The notes beneath the pieces are model-generated. The model made no database searches. It saw only the letters and a list, made by a program, of their open reading frames with translations, and was not told the origin of the DNA. A DNA stretch of 64,000 nucleotides from Paramesorhizobium leguminum (GTDB taxonomy: Bacteria; Pseudomonadota; Alphaproteobacteria; Rhizobiales; Rhizobiaceae), in the NCBI RefSeq assembly GCF_003217235.1, contig NZ_QJTF01000022.1, positions 1 to 64,000 of the forward strand. Reading direction: 5' to 3'. Below are positions 53,680 to 62,713 of the stretch, piece after piece (within the stretch, counting starts at the first letter, position 1; each line of letters starts with the position of its first letter). Made by a program: the position numbers and the translations under genes.

Positions 53680-55763
53680 TGCGCTTTAGCCTTCTCCCGT
53701 GCGGCGTCCCACACCCGGCAAAGCCGGGCATATCGCGCCGCCATGTCGTCCACTGCTTGCCCATCGGAGATTTCTCCGCCAAGCCAGCGCCGCGCCGCAT
53801 CGGCGAAGATCGTGCGCCCGACGGCAAAGCCCTTGACCAGATCGAAACGGGCGGCGACGTCGAAGCTCTCGGCAAGCTCCGCCTCCGGCGCATCCAGCCC
53901 AAGCACGACGATGCCGCGCGTATGCGGGTCATGCGCCTCTATGGCGGCGATGGCGTTGGCCCAACCGGTCTCGGTCTTCATCGATTCCAGTTTCCACCAG
54001 TCTGGATAGATGCCCGCCGCGTAGAACTGATGGACCAGCGTCGCGACCGTCATATCGCCGGTTGCGCCGACCTTGGAGGGGATGATCTCCAACAGGAATT
54101 CCAGCCGGTTGCGCCGCGCCGCCTCGAACAGTCTTTTGACAATCGCCTCCTGGGCAGCGCGTGTGTCGGCATCGTCATCCGGATGGCAGAAGCACAGCAC
54201 TTTCACCACCTGCTCGCGCGCCCACTCCGCGAGCCCTCCGCAATCGGAACCCAGTTCCGGCTCCAGCATCAGCGGACGCGATCCCGGCCATTCCGCCGGG
54301 CGCCCAATCCAGAGACCGGTGCCGGATGCCCGATGCAGCGCCGAGCGGCCAATGCGGTTGTCGCAGAGGATGCCGTAGCCATCGGAGGTGGTGGACTGCC
54401 CCACACCCTTACCCTCTCCCCGTGAATTACAGGGAGAGGGGGGCGTCAGCGTTGACGCTTCTTTCTGTTCTGCTGTGCCTGGCTCAATGGATAGGGCACC
54501 AGCGTGGATGCGCCCCTCTCCCCGCAAGCGGGGAGAGGGTAAGGGTGAGGGGCAATGCGCCGCCTGCACCCGCAAGGCAGCGTCGAGGCAGAGTTCCTTG
54601 AAGGCCGCGCCCTTTTGCGGGGTGTAGCCCGGCATGTCCTCGAGTTGTTTGCGGTGGTCGAAGGCGAACACGCGCATGGTAGACCAATCGCCACCCGCCC
54701 GCGTGTGGCGCGTGGTTGACCAGTGGATCTGCTCCAATTCCCTATCGTTGCGCAAATCGGCGCGCTTTACGCCCCGCGCGAGGAAAAACTGCAATTCCTC
54801 CCAGCTCGGATAGGCCGGCGTACAGCCATGGCGGCTGACGGCGAAGGCGCCGCAGGCATTGGCAAATTTCAGCGATGTGGACCAGTCCGCTCCGCTCATC
54901 CAGCCACGCAACAGGCCGGCGAAGAACCCGTCGCCCGCGCCCAGCACGTTGAACACCTCTATTGGGAATCCCTGTCCGCTTTGGCCATTGTCGAGGCTAT
55001 CGGGTATCTCCCCCTCGAAGGCGACCGCGCCGAGCGGCCCGCGCTTGCAGACCAGCGTCGCGGCGCTGACGGCGCGAACTGCGCGGAGGGCCGCAATCGT
55101 ATCGGTCGATCCCCCCGCGATGTGGAACTCTTCTTCGGTGCCGACGATCAGGTCGAAATAGTGCAGCGTCGATTGCAGCCGGGCGGTGACCTTGGCGCTC
55201 TCGACAAACCGGCTTTCGCCCTCGCCGTGGCCTGCGACGCCCCAGAGGTTCGGGCGATAATCGATATCGAGCGCGGTGCGGAGACCATGCTTGCGCGCAA
55301 GCCGCAGTGCCTTGATCACGGCGGCTTCAGTGTGCGGGTGGGAAAGATGCGTGCCGGTTACCACAATGGCCCGCGCGACAGCGATGAAGGCTTCATCGAT
55401 ATCGTCCTCGCAGAGCGCCATGTCGGCGCAGTTCTCGCGGTAGAAGATCAGCGGAAACTGCGTGTCATCGCGGATGCCGAGGATGACCAGCGCGGTGAGC
55501 CGTTCGGGATCGACCTTCACGCCCGCGGTTGACACACCTTCGCGCGCGAGCTGCTCCAGGATGAACCGTCCCATATGCTCGTCACCAACGCGGCTGATGA
55601 GCGCGGTCTTCAGCCCCAACCGCGCGGCGCCGCAGGCAATGTTGGTGGGCGAGCCGCCGATATATTTCTCGAACGAGCCCATATCCTCCAGCCGCCCGCC
55701 AATTTGTGTTCCGTAGAGATCGACGCTGGCGCGGCCTATGGTGATGACATCGAGGGTCTTCAT
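53676..55763 (-). CDS. iolC: Bifunctional IolC kinase-DUF2090 aldolase with an in-frame palindromic repeat
   Basis: The 695-residue fusion has a PfkB 5-dehydro-2-deoxygluconokinase (~1-330; IGGSPTNIACGAARLG, and FNVLGAGDGFFAGLLRG with the catalytic aspartate). A C-terminal DUF2090 domain (~360-695) takes the place of the IolJ aldolase in many Proteobacteria. Together they give DHAP and malonate semialdehyde. Residues ~404-456 are the translation of a family-B repeat ([14 protein letters not shown] ... RGEGKGVGQ), inserted between KELCLDAALRVQAA and GYGILCDNRIGRSAL early in DUF2090. Removing it gives ~642 residues, the usual length. ATG 55763 overlaps the preceding stop. Frame and active-site regions are intact. 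Confidence 0.92.
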   Translation of the reverse strand: MKTLDVITIGRASVDLYGTQIGGRLEDMGSFEKYIGGSPTNIACGAARLGLKTALISRVGDEHMGRFILEQLAREGVSTAGVKVDPERLTALVILGIRDDTQFPLIFYRENCADMALCEDDIDEAFIAVARAIVVTGTHLSHPHTEAAVIKALRLARKHGLRTALDIDYRPNLWGVAGHGEGESRFVESAKVTARLQSTLHYFDLIVGTEEEFHIAGGSTDTIAALRAVRAVSAATLVCKRGPLGAVAFEGEIPDSLDNGQSGQGFPIEVFNVLGAGDGFFAGLLRGWMSGADWSTSLKFANACGAFAVSRHGCTPAYPSWEELQFFLARGVKRADLRNDRELEQIHWSTTRHTRAGGDWSTMRVFAFDHRKQLEDMPGYTPQKGAAFKELCLDAALRVQAAHCPSPLPSPRLRGEGRIHAGALSIEPGTAEQKEASTLTPPSPCNSRGEGKGVGQSTTSDGYGILCDNRIGRSALHRASGTGLWIGRPAEWPGSRPLMLEPELGSDCGGLAEWAREQVVKVLCFCHPDDDADTRAAQEAIVKRLFEAARRNRLEFLLEIIPSKVGATGDMTVATLVHQFYAAGIYPDWWKLESMKTETGWANAIAAIEAHDPHTRGIVVLGLDAPEAELAESFDVAARFDLVKGFAVGRTIFADAARRWLGGEISDGQAVDDMAARYARLCRVWDAAREKAKAQ
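54397..54554 (-). repeat. Family B palindromic element, copy 3, inside iolC
   Basis: 158 bp by my count. It is read on the minus strand through iolC in the same phase (CPSPLPSPR start) as copy 1 is read on the plus strand through the aldolase. Its span has the same remainder modulo 3 as copy 1 (155). Confidence 0.92.
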
Positions 55764-56872
55764 CACTGCCCTCCGATCCGGACGGGCGTTCCGTTTGACG
55801 CCGCCATGGCATGGATGATCCGTTCTATCTCCAGCCCATCCGCGAAATCAGGTCCAACGTTCGGGCCGCCTGCAATGGCGGTGAGGAGATCGCGGGCCTC
55901 GATCACCTTCTGCTCATTGAACCCGAAATTATGGCCGGGAGCGGGGCAGAAGGCGGCGTAATCCGGTTGAGCGGGGCCGCTCAGGTGCCGCACGAAGCCG
56001 GCCTCTCCGGCTCGGTGCACCCAAAGCTCGTTCATGTTCTCCTGGTCGAAAATGATGGTTCCGTTCGTTCCATGCGCTTCCCATTGCAGCCGGCACTTTC
56101 GCCCGCGCGCCACGCGCGACGTGGCAAAGGAGCCATGCGCGCCGGACGCAAAACGCAACAGAGCCATGGCGCTGTCCTCGTTCTCCACCGCCTTCGCGCC
56201 CTCCCGCGAGGGACGTGCCGGTATGGCGATCTGCGTCTGCGCGATGACCTGTGTGACAGGTCCCATCAGCGCCAGCATCTGGCTCACAAGATGGCAGCCA
56301 AGGTCGCCGAGCGCACCGAGACCTCCGCCCTCATGCGTCATCCGCCACGACCATGGCAGGAGCGGATCGGCGGAATAATCCTCGTCATAGACGCCGCGAA
56401 AGGCAAGCGGCTCCCCGATCTCGCCATTGCGGATCATGTCGCGCGCCGCCTGAAAGGCGGGGTTCCTCAAATAGTTGTAGCCGAGCATCGTCATCTGTCC
56501 CGGATGGGCGGCGGCGGTGGCGGCCATTGCTTCCGCGTCGGCAAGCGTCAGCGCCATAGGCTTTTCCAGCCAGACATGCTTGCCGGCCTTCAACGCGGCT
56601 TCTGCCATGGGCCGGTGCAAACCGTTGGGCGCGGTGATGGACACGACATCGACCTTGGGATCGGTAACAGCCTCCTCCCAGCGGGCCGTGGCACGAGCAA
56701 AACCGAACTGGCTAGCGAAAGCGTTCGCCGCATCCTCCGTCGCATCCGCGAGGATTTCCAGCCTCGGATGCGCCCCGCTGAAAACCGCCGCGACATTGCG
56801 CCAGGCCATGGCGTGGCATTTGCCCATGAAGCCGGTTCCGATCAGGGCGACGCCCAATTCTTTCTGCGACAT
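55763..56872 (-). CDS. Gfo/Idh/MocA-family oxidoreductase (5), inositol operon
   Basis: The 369-residue dehydrogenase has [20 protein letters not shown], the catalytic motif VWLEKPMA and [21 protein letters not shown] with active-site aspartate/histidine. Its place directly before iolC (TGATG overlap) suggests a scyllo-inositol, other inositol-isomer or keto-inositol dehydrogenase alongside IolG, but this is inference. ATG 56872 has GGGAG upstream. A 229-bp gap with a family B repeat separates it from the ABC ATPase. Confidence 0.86.
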   Translation of the reverse strand: MSQKELGVALIGTGFMGKCHAMAWRNVAAVFSGAHPRLEILADATEDAANAFASQFGFARATARWEEAVTDPKVDVVSITAPNGLHRPMAEAALKAGKHVWLEKPMALTLADAEAMAATAAAHPGQMTMLGYNYLRNPAFQAARDMIRNGEIGEPLAFRGVYDEDYSADPLLPWSWRMTHEGGGLGALGDLGCHLVSQMLALMGPVTQVIAQTQIAIPARPSREGAKAVENEDSAMALLRFASGAHGSFATSRVARGRKCRLQWEAHGTNGTIIFDQENMNELWVHRAGEAGFVRHLSGPAQPDYAAFCPAPGHNFGFNEQKVIEARDLLTAIAGGPNVGPDFADGLEIERIIHAMAASNGTPVRIGGQ

Positions 56873-56917
56873 CGTCAACTCCCGCTCGATAAAAAGCCGG
56901 TCGGATAGGGAGCAATC

Positions 56918-57071
56918 CGCCCCTCACCCTTACCCTCTCCCCGCGAATTGCGGGGAGAGGGGGACGTCATCGCCGGCGCCCTTTTTCTCCCCCTTGCCTG
57001 GCATGAGAAGGAGGCGCGGCGTTCATGTCCCCCTCTCCCCGTGTGCGGGGAGAGGGTAAGGGTGAGGGGCA
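56918..57071. repeat. Family B palindromic element, copy 4 (intergenic)
   Basis: About 154 bp, inside the iol operon between the Gfo/Idh gene and the ABC ATPase gene. Arms match the other copies (GCCCCTCACCCTTACCCTC and inverse); its span has a different remainder modulo 3 from the two genic copies. Confidence 0.92.
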
Positions 57072-57101
57072 TTCCACTAAGCATTTGAGGTTTCCCTGAC
57101 A

Positions 57102-57881
57102 TCACACAGTTCCTCCAAGCGAACCTTCGAGTACGGCCAGTTCCTGCCCGCCCGCCATCAAATCCTGCAGTTCAGTGGCCGTGATTTCGCCCTTCGTCGC
57201 CGTGCCGAGCGTCTGCCCGCGATTGAGCACGGTGAAGCGGTCGCCGACAGCGAGCGCATGCCGCACATTGTGGGAAATGAACACCACGCCGATCCCCTGC
57301 GACCGGACGCGATCAATCGTCGCCAGCACGTTCGAGGTCTGGCGCACGCCGAGCGCCGAGGTCGGCTCATCGAGAATCAGCACCTTTGCGCCGAAATAGA
57401 CCGCCCGGGCGATAGCCACCGTCTGCCGCTCCCCGCCCGACAGCGTCCCCACCGCCTGTTCGGGGCTGCGCAGATTGATGCCCATCCGGCGCATTTCGGC
57501 CCGGGTGATGTCGTTGGCCGTGTCGATATCGAAGCGCTTGAAGAGCCCCCTGCCTTTCGTCGGTTCCCGCCCCATGAAGAAGTTGCGGGTGACCGACATC
57601 AGCGGGATCATGGCGAGATCTTGAAACACCGTGGCGATCCCCGCCTCCATGGCATCACGCGGACTATCGAAGGACATCGGCCTGCCTTCGAAGGTGATCG
57701 ATCCCCCGGTCGGCTTGTGCACGCCGGACATGGTCTTGATGAAGGTGGATTTTCCGGCGCCATTGTCGCCAAGCAGGCAGTGGCACTCGCCCGGCCTGAC
57801 GTCGAAGGTCACGCCATTGAGCGCGATGACGTTGCCGAAATGCTTGCTGATGTTTTCCATGTGGATGATCGGATGGGACAT
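57102..57881 (-). CDS. Sugar ABC transporter ATP-binding protein (CUT2, single domain)
   Basis: The 259-residue ATPase has Walker [17 protein letters not shown], signature [15 protein letters not shown], Walker [16 protein letters not shown] and [15 protein letters not shown]. It is a one-domain enzyme of the CUT2 type like FrcA, unlike the two-domain RbsA/MglA. It pairs with the RbsC-like permease and RbsB-like binding protein just upstream; inositol import is the likely role from context. ATG 57881 has AAAGGA upstream. Confidence 0.9.
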   Translation of the reverse strand: MSHPIIHMENISKHFGNVIALNGVTFDVRPGECHCLLGDNGAGKSTFIKTMSGVHKPTGGSITFEGRPMSFDSPRDAMEAGIATVFQDLAMIPLMSVTRNFFMGREPTKGRGLFKRFDIDTANDITRAEMRRMGINLRSPEQAVGTLSGGERQTVAIARAVYFGAKVLILDEPTSALGVRQTSNVLATIDRVRSQGIGVVFISHNVRHALAVGDRFTVLNRGQTLGTATKGEITATELQDLMAGGQELAVLEGSLGGTV

Positions 57882-57900
57882 CTGAATCCTTTCTGAAACC

Positions 57901-57942
57901 GCATGATCTTGCCTGGAAGTCTGCAACTTTTCGGGATCATGC
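57901..57942. repeat. Family C repeat, copy 3
   Basis: GCATGATCTTGCCTGGAAG then TCTGCAACTTTTCGGGATCATGC: a 42-bp imperfect palindrome occupying the 61-bp space between the permease and ATPase genes. Confidence 0.87.
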
Positions 57943-59049
57943 TCAGCGCTCCCCCGTCACGCGCTTGCGGATTGCGTTGTTGAAAAGCACGGCGATGAGG
58001 AGCATGGCGCCGAGAAACACCTGGAACCAGTCCTGATCGAAGCGGGTATAGGTCAAACCAATCGTGACCATGCCGAAAAGGATGGCGCCGAAGAAGGCGC
58101 CGATGGCCGAGCCGTAGCCGCCGGTCAGCAGGCAGCCGCCGATGACGGCCGTGATGATCGCCTCGAACTCCTTCATGAAACCACGCCGCGCATCGGTGGA
58201 TCCGGCATCGATCACGGTGATGATGGCCACAAGCGCCGCGGCTGTTGCCGTCAGCATGAAGAGCATGATCTTGACGCGGCGGACGGGCACGCCGGAATTC
58301 TCAGCGGCAAGGGCATCGCCGCCCGTGGCGAAGATCCAGTTGCCGAACGGCGTGCGCAGGAGAACCCAGGTCGCAATAAGTGCGAACAAAATGAACCAGA
58401 TGATTTCGACGGGAACGCCCGGCACTTTCGGCGCGCCGGATTTGAAGGCGTCGATGACGCCCGCCTTTGCCAGCCAGTCAAAGAGAAAGCCAAAGGCATC
58501 GCCGGAAAAGATCGGCGTCAGGAAATCGCTTGCGACCGCCTCGCGAACCCCGCGCAACTGCGTCGCGCCGCCGGTGAATATCTTGAGGCCAACCAGCGAA
58601 GCGCCACGCAGGACGAAAAGCCCCGCAAGCGTGACGATAAAGGATGGCAGGCCGGTGCGGATGACGATGAGTCCATTCGCCGCGCCCAGCACCGCAGCAA
58701 ACGCAATCGTCAGCGGAATGGCAAGGATGAGCGGCAGGCCCATATTGACGGTGAAGACGCCGAAGATCATGCCCGCGAAGGCAACCATCGAGCCGATCGA
58801 CAAATCGAACTCGCCACCGATCATCAGCATCGCGGCGGCAATACCAAGAATGCCAAGCTGCGCCGCCGGCGTCATGAAATTCATGATGCCCGAGAGCGTG
58901 AACATGCTGCGGTCGGCGGTGATCAGGAAAAAGATGGTGACGAGGATCACGCCCCCGATGGCGCCCAGCTCCGGCCGTTTCATGAGTTTTGTCGCGAGAG
59001 ATTCGGATTTGATCCGCTCGTCGGTCTTAGCCAGCGTATCGGTGGACAT
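57943..59049 (-). CDS. Sugar ABC transporter permease (CUT2, RbsC-like)
   Basis: The 368-residue protein has about ten helices and the CUT2 permease pattern [20 protein letters not shown] and [21 protein letters not shown], then [24 protein letters not shown] 59049 with AAGGAAAA upstream is chosen; an extension to 59112 falls in the repeat. Part of the inositol-operon transporter. Confidence 0.9.
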   Translation of the reverse strand: MSTDTLAKTDERIKSESLATKLMKRPELGAIGGVILVTIFFLITADRSMFTLSGIMNFMTPAAQLGILGIAAAMLMIGGEFDLSIGSMVAFAGMIFGVFTVNMGLPLILAIPLTIAFAAVLGAANGLIVIRTGLPSFIVTLAGLFVLRGASLVGLKIFTGGATQLRGVREAVASDFLTPIFSGDAFGFLFDWLAKAGVIDAFKSGAPKVPGVPVEIIWFILFALIATWVLLRTPFGNWIFATGGDALAAENSGVPVRRVKIMLFMLTATAAALVAIITVIDAGSTDARRGFMKEFEAIITAVIGGCLLTGGYGSAIGAFFGAILFGMVTIGLTYTRFDQDWFQVFLGAMLLIAVLFNNAIRKRVTGER

Positions 59050-59089
59050 GGGTTTTCCTTTATTCTGCGGAAACGCTGGGGCATGAACA

Positions 59090-59246
59090 CCCCCCTCTGG
59101 CCTGCCGGCCATCTCCCCCTCAAGGGGGGAGATCAGCCTTCATAAACGTTCGGCACCAATCGCAGATGTCTGATGATGAGGGCCGAGCGTCGTCCCAGCC
59201 AATCTCCCCCCTTGAGGGGGAGATGCCCGGCAGGGCAGAGGGGGGT
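59090..59246. repeat. Family A palindromic element, copy 5
   Basis: About 157 bp with one-sided arm changes (CTGGCCTGCCGGCCATC instead of CTGCCCTGCCGGGCATC). It fills the 228-bp gap between the binding-protein and permease genes. Confidence 0.92.
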
Positions 59247-59277
59247 ACTGCCTCGCGCCAAGCGTTAACGCTCTCGC

Positions 59278-60198
59278 CTACCTAATCCCCTTCGCCGAAA
59301 GCTCGATCACCTTCGCCGCGCTATCCTTCGTCACAAGGTTCGGCCCGGAAGGCACATCACCACCCGGCATCAGTCCGTACTCGGCATTCAGCGCCAGAAA
59401 CGCGACCGGCAGATAGCCCTGCAGGAACTGCTGTTGATCGATGGCGAAAGCGGCCTTGCCGTCGGCAACCTGCTGGAGAAACCCTGCCGAAAGATCGAAC
59501 GTCGCGATCAGCACATCGTCGCGGCCAAGCGCCTGCGCGGCCTTGACCGCCGGCTCGCCCACCAGCGTGGCGTTGAGGCTGAGAACGGTGTTGACATCCT
59601 TGTCGGATTCAAGCGCCGCCCGGACCTTGGATTCCACTTCCGCCGGATCGTTGCTCGTCGGCAATACCGTGACCGGTTTCCCGAAGCCTTCCGTGAAGCC
59701 GGCGCAGCGTTGGTCGAGCGAGACGTTGCCGACTTCCTGGTTGATGCAGATGCCCTTCTTGCCGCCCATTTCGGCAAGCTTGGCCCCGGCGACCTTGCCG
59801 GCATCGAATTCGGACTGGCCGACATGGAGACGCGCGCCGAGCTTGTGCGAGACATCGCCGCCCGAATTGATGGAAATGACCGGGATGCCAGCCTCGACCG
59901 CGCGCTTGATCGAGGGACCGAGGGCATCGGCATCGGGGATCGAAACCACGAGGCCATCCGGATCCTGGTTGACCGCCGCATCGATCAGCTGGCCCATCTT
60001 GACCATATCGAATGTGTCAGGCGCGCGGTATTCAACATTGACGCCGGTATCCTTGCCCGCCTTCTCCACGCCGTTCTTGACCACGGACCAGAACGGATCG
60101 TTCGCCTGGCCATGGGTCACGACGATGATGTCAGCGGCAAGAGCAGGGGTGGCCGCCAGAATCGCGGCGGCTGCGACAGCTGCGAATAAATTTTTCAT
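59278..60198 (-). CDS. Sugar ABC transporter substrate-binding protein (RbsB-like)
   Basis: The 306-residue periplasmic binding protein type 1 has a signal peptide ending ATPALAA and core segments DIIVVTHGQANDPFWSVVKNG, DGLVVSIPDADALGPSI, GIPVISINSGG and LIATFDLSAGFLQQV, all typical of ribose/inositol/fructose binding proteins. TGGGAGGA lies before ATG 60198. In the iol operon it is likely the inositol receptor. Confidence 0.88.
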   Translation of the reverse strand: MKNLFAAVAAAAILAATPALAADIIVVTHGQANDPFWSVVKNGVEKAGKDTGVNVEYRAPDTFDMVKMGQLIDAAVNQDPDGLVVSIPDADALGPSIKRAVEAGIPVISINSGGDVSHKLGARLHVGQSEFDAGKVAGAKLAEMGGKKGICINQEVGNVSLDQRCAGFTEGFGKPVTVLPTSNDPAEVESKVRAALESDKDVNTVLSLNATLVGEPAVKAAQALGRDDVLIATFDLSAGFLQQVADGKAAFAIDQQQFLQGYLPVAFLALNAEYGLMPGGDVPSGPNLVTKDSAAKVIELSAKGIR

Positions 60199-60213
60199 GC
60201 TATCCTCCCATTG

Positions 60214-60256
60214 AGCATGATCCCGAAAAGTTGAAGACTTCCAGGTAAGATCATGC
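60214..60256. repeat. Family C repeat, copy 4
   Basis: GCATGATCCCGAAAAGTTG then AAGACTTCCAGGTAAGATCATGC, just upstream of the binding-protein ribosome site on the minus strand. Confidence 0.85.
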
Positions 60257-60284
60257 GGTTGAAAAGAGGACGCCACCTCCTGAC

Positions 60285-60347
60285 GTCCCGTTCACCCGGT
60301 CACGCGGGACCGGCACCGAGAGCCGGCGACCGCACCTCCCCGTGCGG
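60285..60347 (-). promoter_or_regulatory. Three consecutive hairpins in the iolG-binding-protein gap
   Basis: GTCCCG/CGGGAC (60285-60290 with 60305-60310), CCGGC/GCCGG (60310-60314 with 60322-60326) and CCGCAC/GTGCGG (60330-60335 with 60342-60347). These GC-rich stems sit between iolG and the binding-protein gene. They may stabilise, process or attenuate the mRNA. No riboswitch motif was recognised. Confidence 0.4.
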
Positions 60348-60366
60348 CCGTGGGCAATTCATCGTT

Positions 60367-61359
60367 TCACATCGGCGGTTCGACGGGCTGGCCCGTCCTC
60401 GCGGATATCGTCGCAGCTTCGGCGAGCGCCAGTGCGGCGACCCCGTCGCGAAGCGTCACCGGAATGTCGGCGCCATCGAGAACGGCCTTGACGAAGGCAT
60501 CCCATTCCGCCGCGTAGGCGCGCATGTAGCGCTCCAGGAAAAAGAATTCCGGCCTGGCGCTCGTCACACCGGCGGCTGTCGCCTTCGACACGGTGTTCTC
60601 AAGAACGTTCGCCGCCGAAAGCAGGCCTTGCGAGCCGAGAAGCTCGAGGCGCTGGTCGTAGCCATAGACGGCGCGGCGGCTGTTCTTGATGACCGTTATG
60701 CGGCCATCGGCATAGGTCAGCGTCACCACCGCCGTATCGACATCACCAGCCGCGCCGATCGCCGGATCGACGATCGAGGTGCCGACGGCGGACACGGTTT
60801 TCGGCATGTCGCCCATGATGAAATTCGCCATGTCGAAATCATGGATCATCATGTCGCGGAACAGGCCGCCGGACAGTTTGACATAGCTGAGCGGCGGCGG
60901 CGCCGGATCGAATGACGTGATCGACAGAAGTTCCGGCTTGCCGATTTCACCGGCGGCGACAGCGGCCTTGATCATCGCGAAATTCGGGTCGAAGCGCCGG
61001 TTGAAGCCGATCATGACAGGCACACGGGCGGACGAGACGGCTTCAAGGCAGGCCCGCGCTCGATCAAGCGACAGGTCCACCGGCTTTTCGCACAGCACGG
61101 CCTTCCCGGCGGCGGTCGCTTTCTCGATCAGGTCCGAATGCGTATCCGTCGAAGTAGCGATCAGCACGGCATCGATGGAGCTATCCGCCAGAATTTCCTC
61201 CGTGCTCGCGGCCTTTGCGCCATGGGCTTCCGCAAGCAAGCGCGCCGCATCCTCGTTGACATCAGACACGGCAATCAGCTCGCTTCTCGCATGGCCGGCA
61301 ATATTGACGGCGTGCACACGGCCAATGCGGCCGGCGCCGAGCAATCCAACTCTCAGCAC
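60367..61359 (-). CDS. iolG: Inositol 2-dehydrogenase IolG
   Basis: The 330-residue Gfo/Idh dehydrogenase oxidises myo-inositol to 2-keto-myo-inositol with NAD+. The Rossmann motif is VGLLGAGRIGRVHAVNI, the catalytic lysine motif VLCEKPVDLS, and the active-site region GGLFRDMMIHDFDMANFIMG with the D-H pair of IolG. The start is GTG 61359 with GGGAGGAATAGA upstream. It is the first gene of the iol operon, 54 bp from the nearer LacI operator. Confidence 0.9.
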   Translation of the reverse strand: MLRVGLLGAGRIGRVHAVNIAGHARSELIAVSDVNEDAARLLAEAHGAKAASTEEILADSSIDAVLIATSTDTHSDLIEKATAAGKAVLCEKPVDLSLDRARACLEAVSSARVPVMIGFNRRFDPNFAMIKAAVAAGEIGKPELLSITSFDPAPPPLSYVKLSGGLFRDMMIHDFDMANFIMGDMPKTVSAVGTSIVDPAIGAAGDVDTAVVTLTYADGRITVIKNSRRAVYGYDQRLELLGSQGLLSAANVLENTVSKATAAGVTSARPEFFFLERYMRAYAAEWDAFVKAVLDGADIPVTLRDGVAALALAEAATISARTGQPVEPPM

Positions 61360-61412
61360 TCTATTCCTCCCAAGCGGTTCCTCTGCCGCTAGGGGAGTAG
61401 ACTATCCAGTCT

Positions 61413-61428
61413 TTGCTCACGTGAGCAA
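61413..61428. promoter_or_regulatory. LacI operator 1, TTGCTCACGTGAGCAA
   Basis: A perfect 16-bp palindrome with a central CG, typical of LacI/GalR operators, in the divergent iolG-lacI gap. The second copy is centred 23 bp to the right. Confidence 0.75.
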
Positions 61429-61435
61429 GAGGATT

Positions 61436-61451
61436 ATGCTCCCGTGAGCAA
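61436..61451. promoter_or_regulatory. LacI operator 2, ATGCTCCCGTGAGCAA
   Basis: Matches operator 1 at 14 of 16 positions. Two adjacent sites about two helical turns apart suggest cooperative binding and control of both divergent promoters. Confidence 0.7.
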
Positions 61452-61519
61452 TTTTTCTGAAGGGTTGACTGAAATCGTTCTATAAGGGAGTGCGATCCGG
61501 TTGAAAAACTAGGACAGAG

Positions 61520-62548
61520 ATGGAAATGACGGACGGGAAGAAAGCGCATTTTGCGGGCAATGTCACGGCGGACGATGTGGCGCTTGCAGCCGGCGTATCG
61601 CGCTGGACGGTCAATCGCGCTTTCCGCAAAGATGCCTCCATCTCCGCCAAAAGCCTCGAAAAGGTCATGGCCGCAGCCGAGCGGCTGGGCTACGTGCCGG
61701 ACCTCAGGGCCGCCAGCCTCGCCTCCGATAGGTCCAATCTGGTGGCGCTGCTGATCGACGATTTCGCCAATCCGCACAAGCTCGTGATGATGGAACGGCT
61801 GACCCGTATCCTGCGGCGCGAAGGCTGGGATATATTGCTGGTCAACACGCTTGACCGGGACGATGCCGGGCACGCGCTTCTAAACGCCAGCCAGCGGCGC
61901 GTGGACGCGGTGATCCTGATCGGCATTCAGTTCGATGATGAGGTGCTCGAAACCGCGCTCCATGCGCGGCGGTTCCGCAAGCTCATCATTTTCGCCCGCA
62001 CATCGCAGAACCCGAACACGATCTCTATTGCCGTCGATGATGTCCTCGCCATCAAGGAGATGGCAAATTACGTGAACGCGCGCGGCTATCGCAGGCCAAT
62101 GTTCCTCGCCGGACCGCAAACCTATTCCGCGCATCTCTTACGCAAGGAAACCTTCGTCGAATATTGGCGCGAGCATTTCGGCAATGAGCCGGAGATCGTC
62201 GGGGTGCCGGCATATGATCCGGTGCTGGCCGCCGGGATCGTGATGGAGAAATTGAGCGAACGGCCGGCGCTGGCGCTGCCGGATATCCTCGTCTGCGAGA
62301 ACGACGCTCTGGCGATGGGCGCCATTGATGTCATCCGGCACAGGCTGAACCTGCGCATTCCCGAAGACATCGCCGTGACCGGCTTCGACGACGTGCCTCA
62401 GGCCGCAAGCCCCAACTACCAACTGACGACATACCGGCAGCCGCTCACCGAAATGGGCGAATACCTTGTCGAAGTGCTCCAGAGCTCGGAGACTGAAAAT
62501 CTGGATCGGCTGTTCGAGGGGAAATTGATCGTCAGGGATAGCGCCTGA
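61520..62548 (+). CDS. LacI-family transcriptional regulator of the inositol operon
   Basis: The 342-residue regulator has an N-terminal LacI HTH (VTADDVALAAGVSRWTVNRAF, about residues 15-35) followed by the hinge and a periplasmic-binding-protein-like sensor domain (ILVCENDALAMGAIDVI and IAVTGFDDVPQAASPNYQLTTY are classic). The WTVNRAF sequence departs from the usual TVSRVLN. It is divergent from iolG with two operators between, so it is almost certainly the iol repressor; ligand is likely inositol or an intermediate. ATG 61520 and 61526 are both possible. Confidence 0.88.
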   Translation: MEMTDGKKAHFAGNVTADDVALAAGVSRWTVNRAFRKDASISAKSLEKVMAAAERLGYVPDLRAASLASDRSNLVALLIDDFANPHKLVMMERLTRILRREGWDILLVNTLDRDDAGHALLNASQRRVDAVILIGIQFDDEVLETALHARRFRKLIIFARTSQNPNTISIAVDDVLAIKEMANYVNARGYRRPMFLAGPQTYSAHLLRKETFVEYWREHFGNEPEIVGVPAYDPVLAAGIVMEKLSERPALALPDILVCENDALAMGAIDVIRHRLNLRIPEDIAVTGFDDVPQAASPNYQLTTYRQPLTEMGEYLVEVLQSSETENLDRLFEGKLIVRDSA

Positions 62549-62654
62549 ACATACGCGGCGGATGGTCGATTTGGTGATCGATGGATTGCGATTTCACGCG
62601 CGGGCGCGCGGGGATGAGCGAGCGATCAACTTTCAAGAAAATGAAATCTATCGG

Positions 62655-62679
62655 GGAACATCAAGCAAGTTGACAGGTT
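62655..62679 (+). promoter_or_regulatory. EcfG-type general-stress promoter GGAAC-N16-GGTT
   Basis: GGAAC at 62655-62659 and GGTT at 62676-62679 are spaced by 16 bp. The alphaproteobacterial EcfG/RpoE2 consensus is GGAAC-N16/17-CGTT (or GGAAC-N18-TT), so there is one mismatch. It lies 35 bp before the stress-peptide start. The gap 62549-62713 has nothing else recognisable. Confidence 0.55.
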
Positions 62680-62713
62680 AAGAGAGTGTTCACCAGCTAA
62701 AGGAGATAAGAAA

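Noticed and set aside
60199-60366. Riboswitch in the iolG-binding-protein gap
   Set aside because: The stems are simple GC hairpins next to a dispersed repeat; no known aptamer pattern is recognisable.
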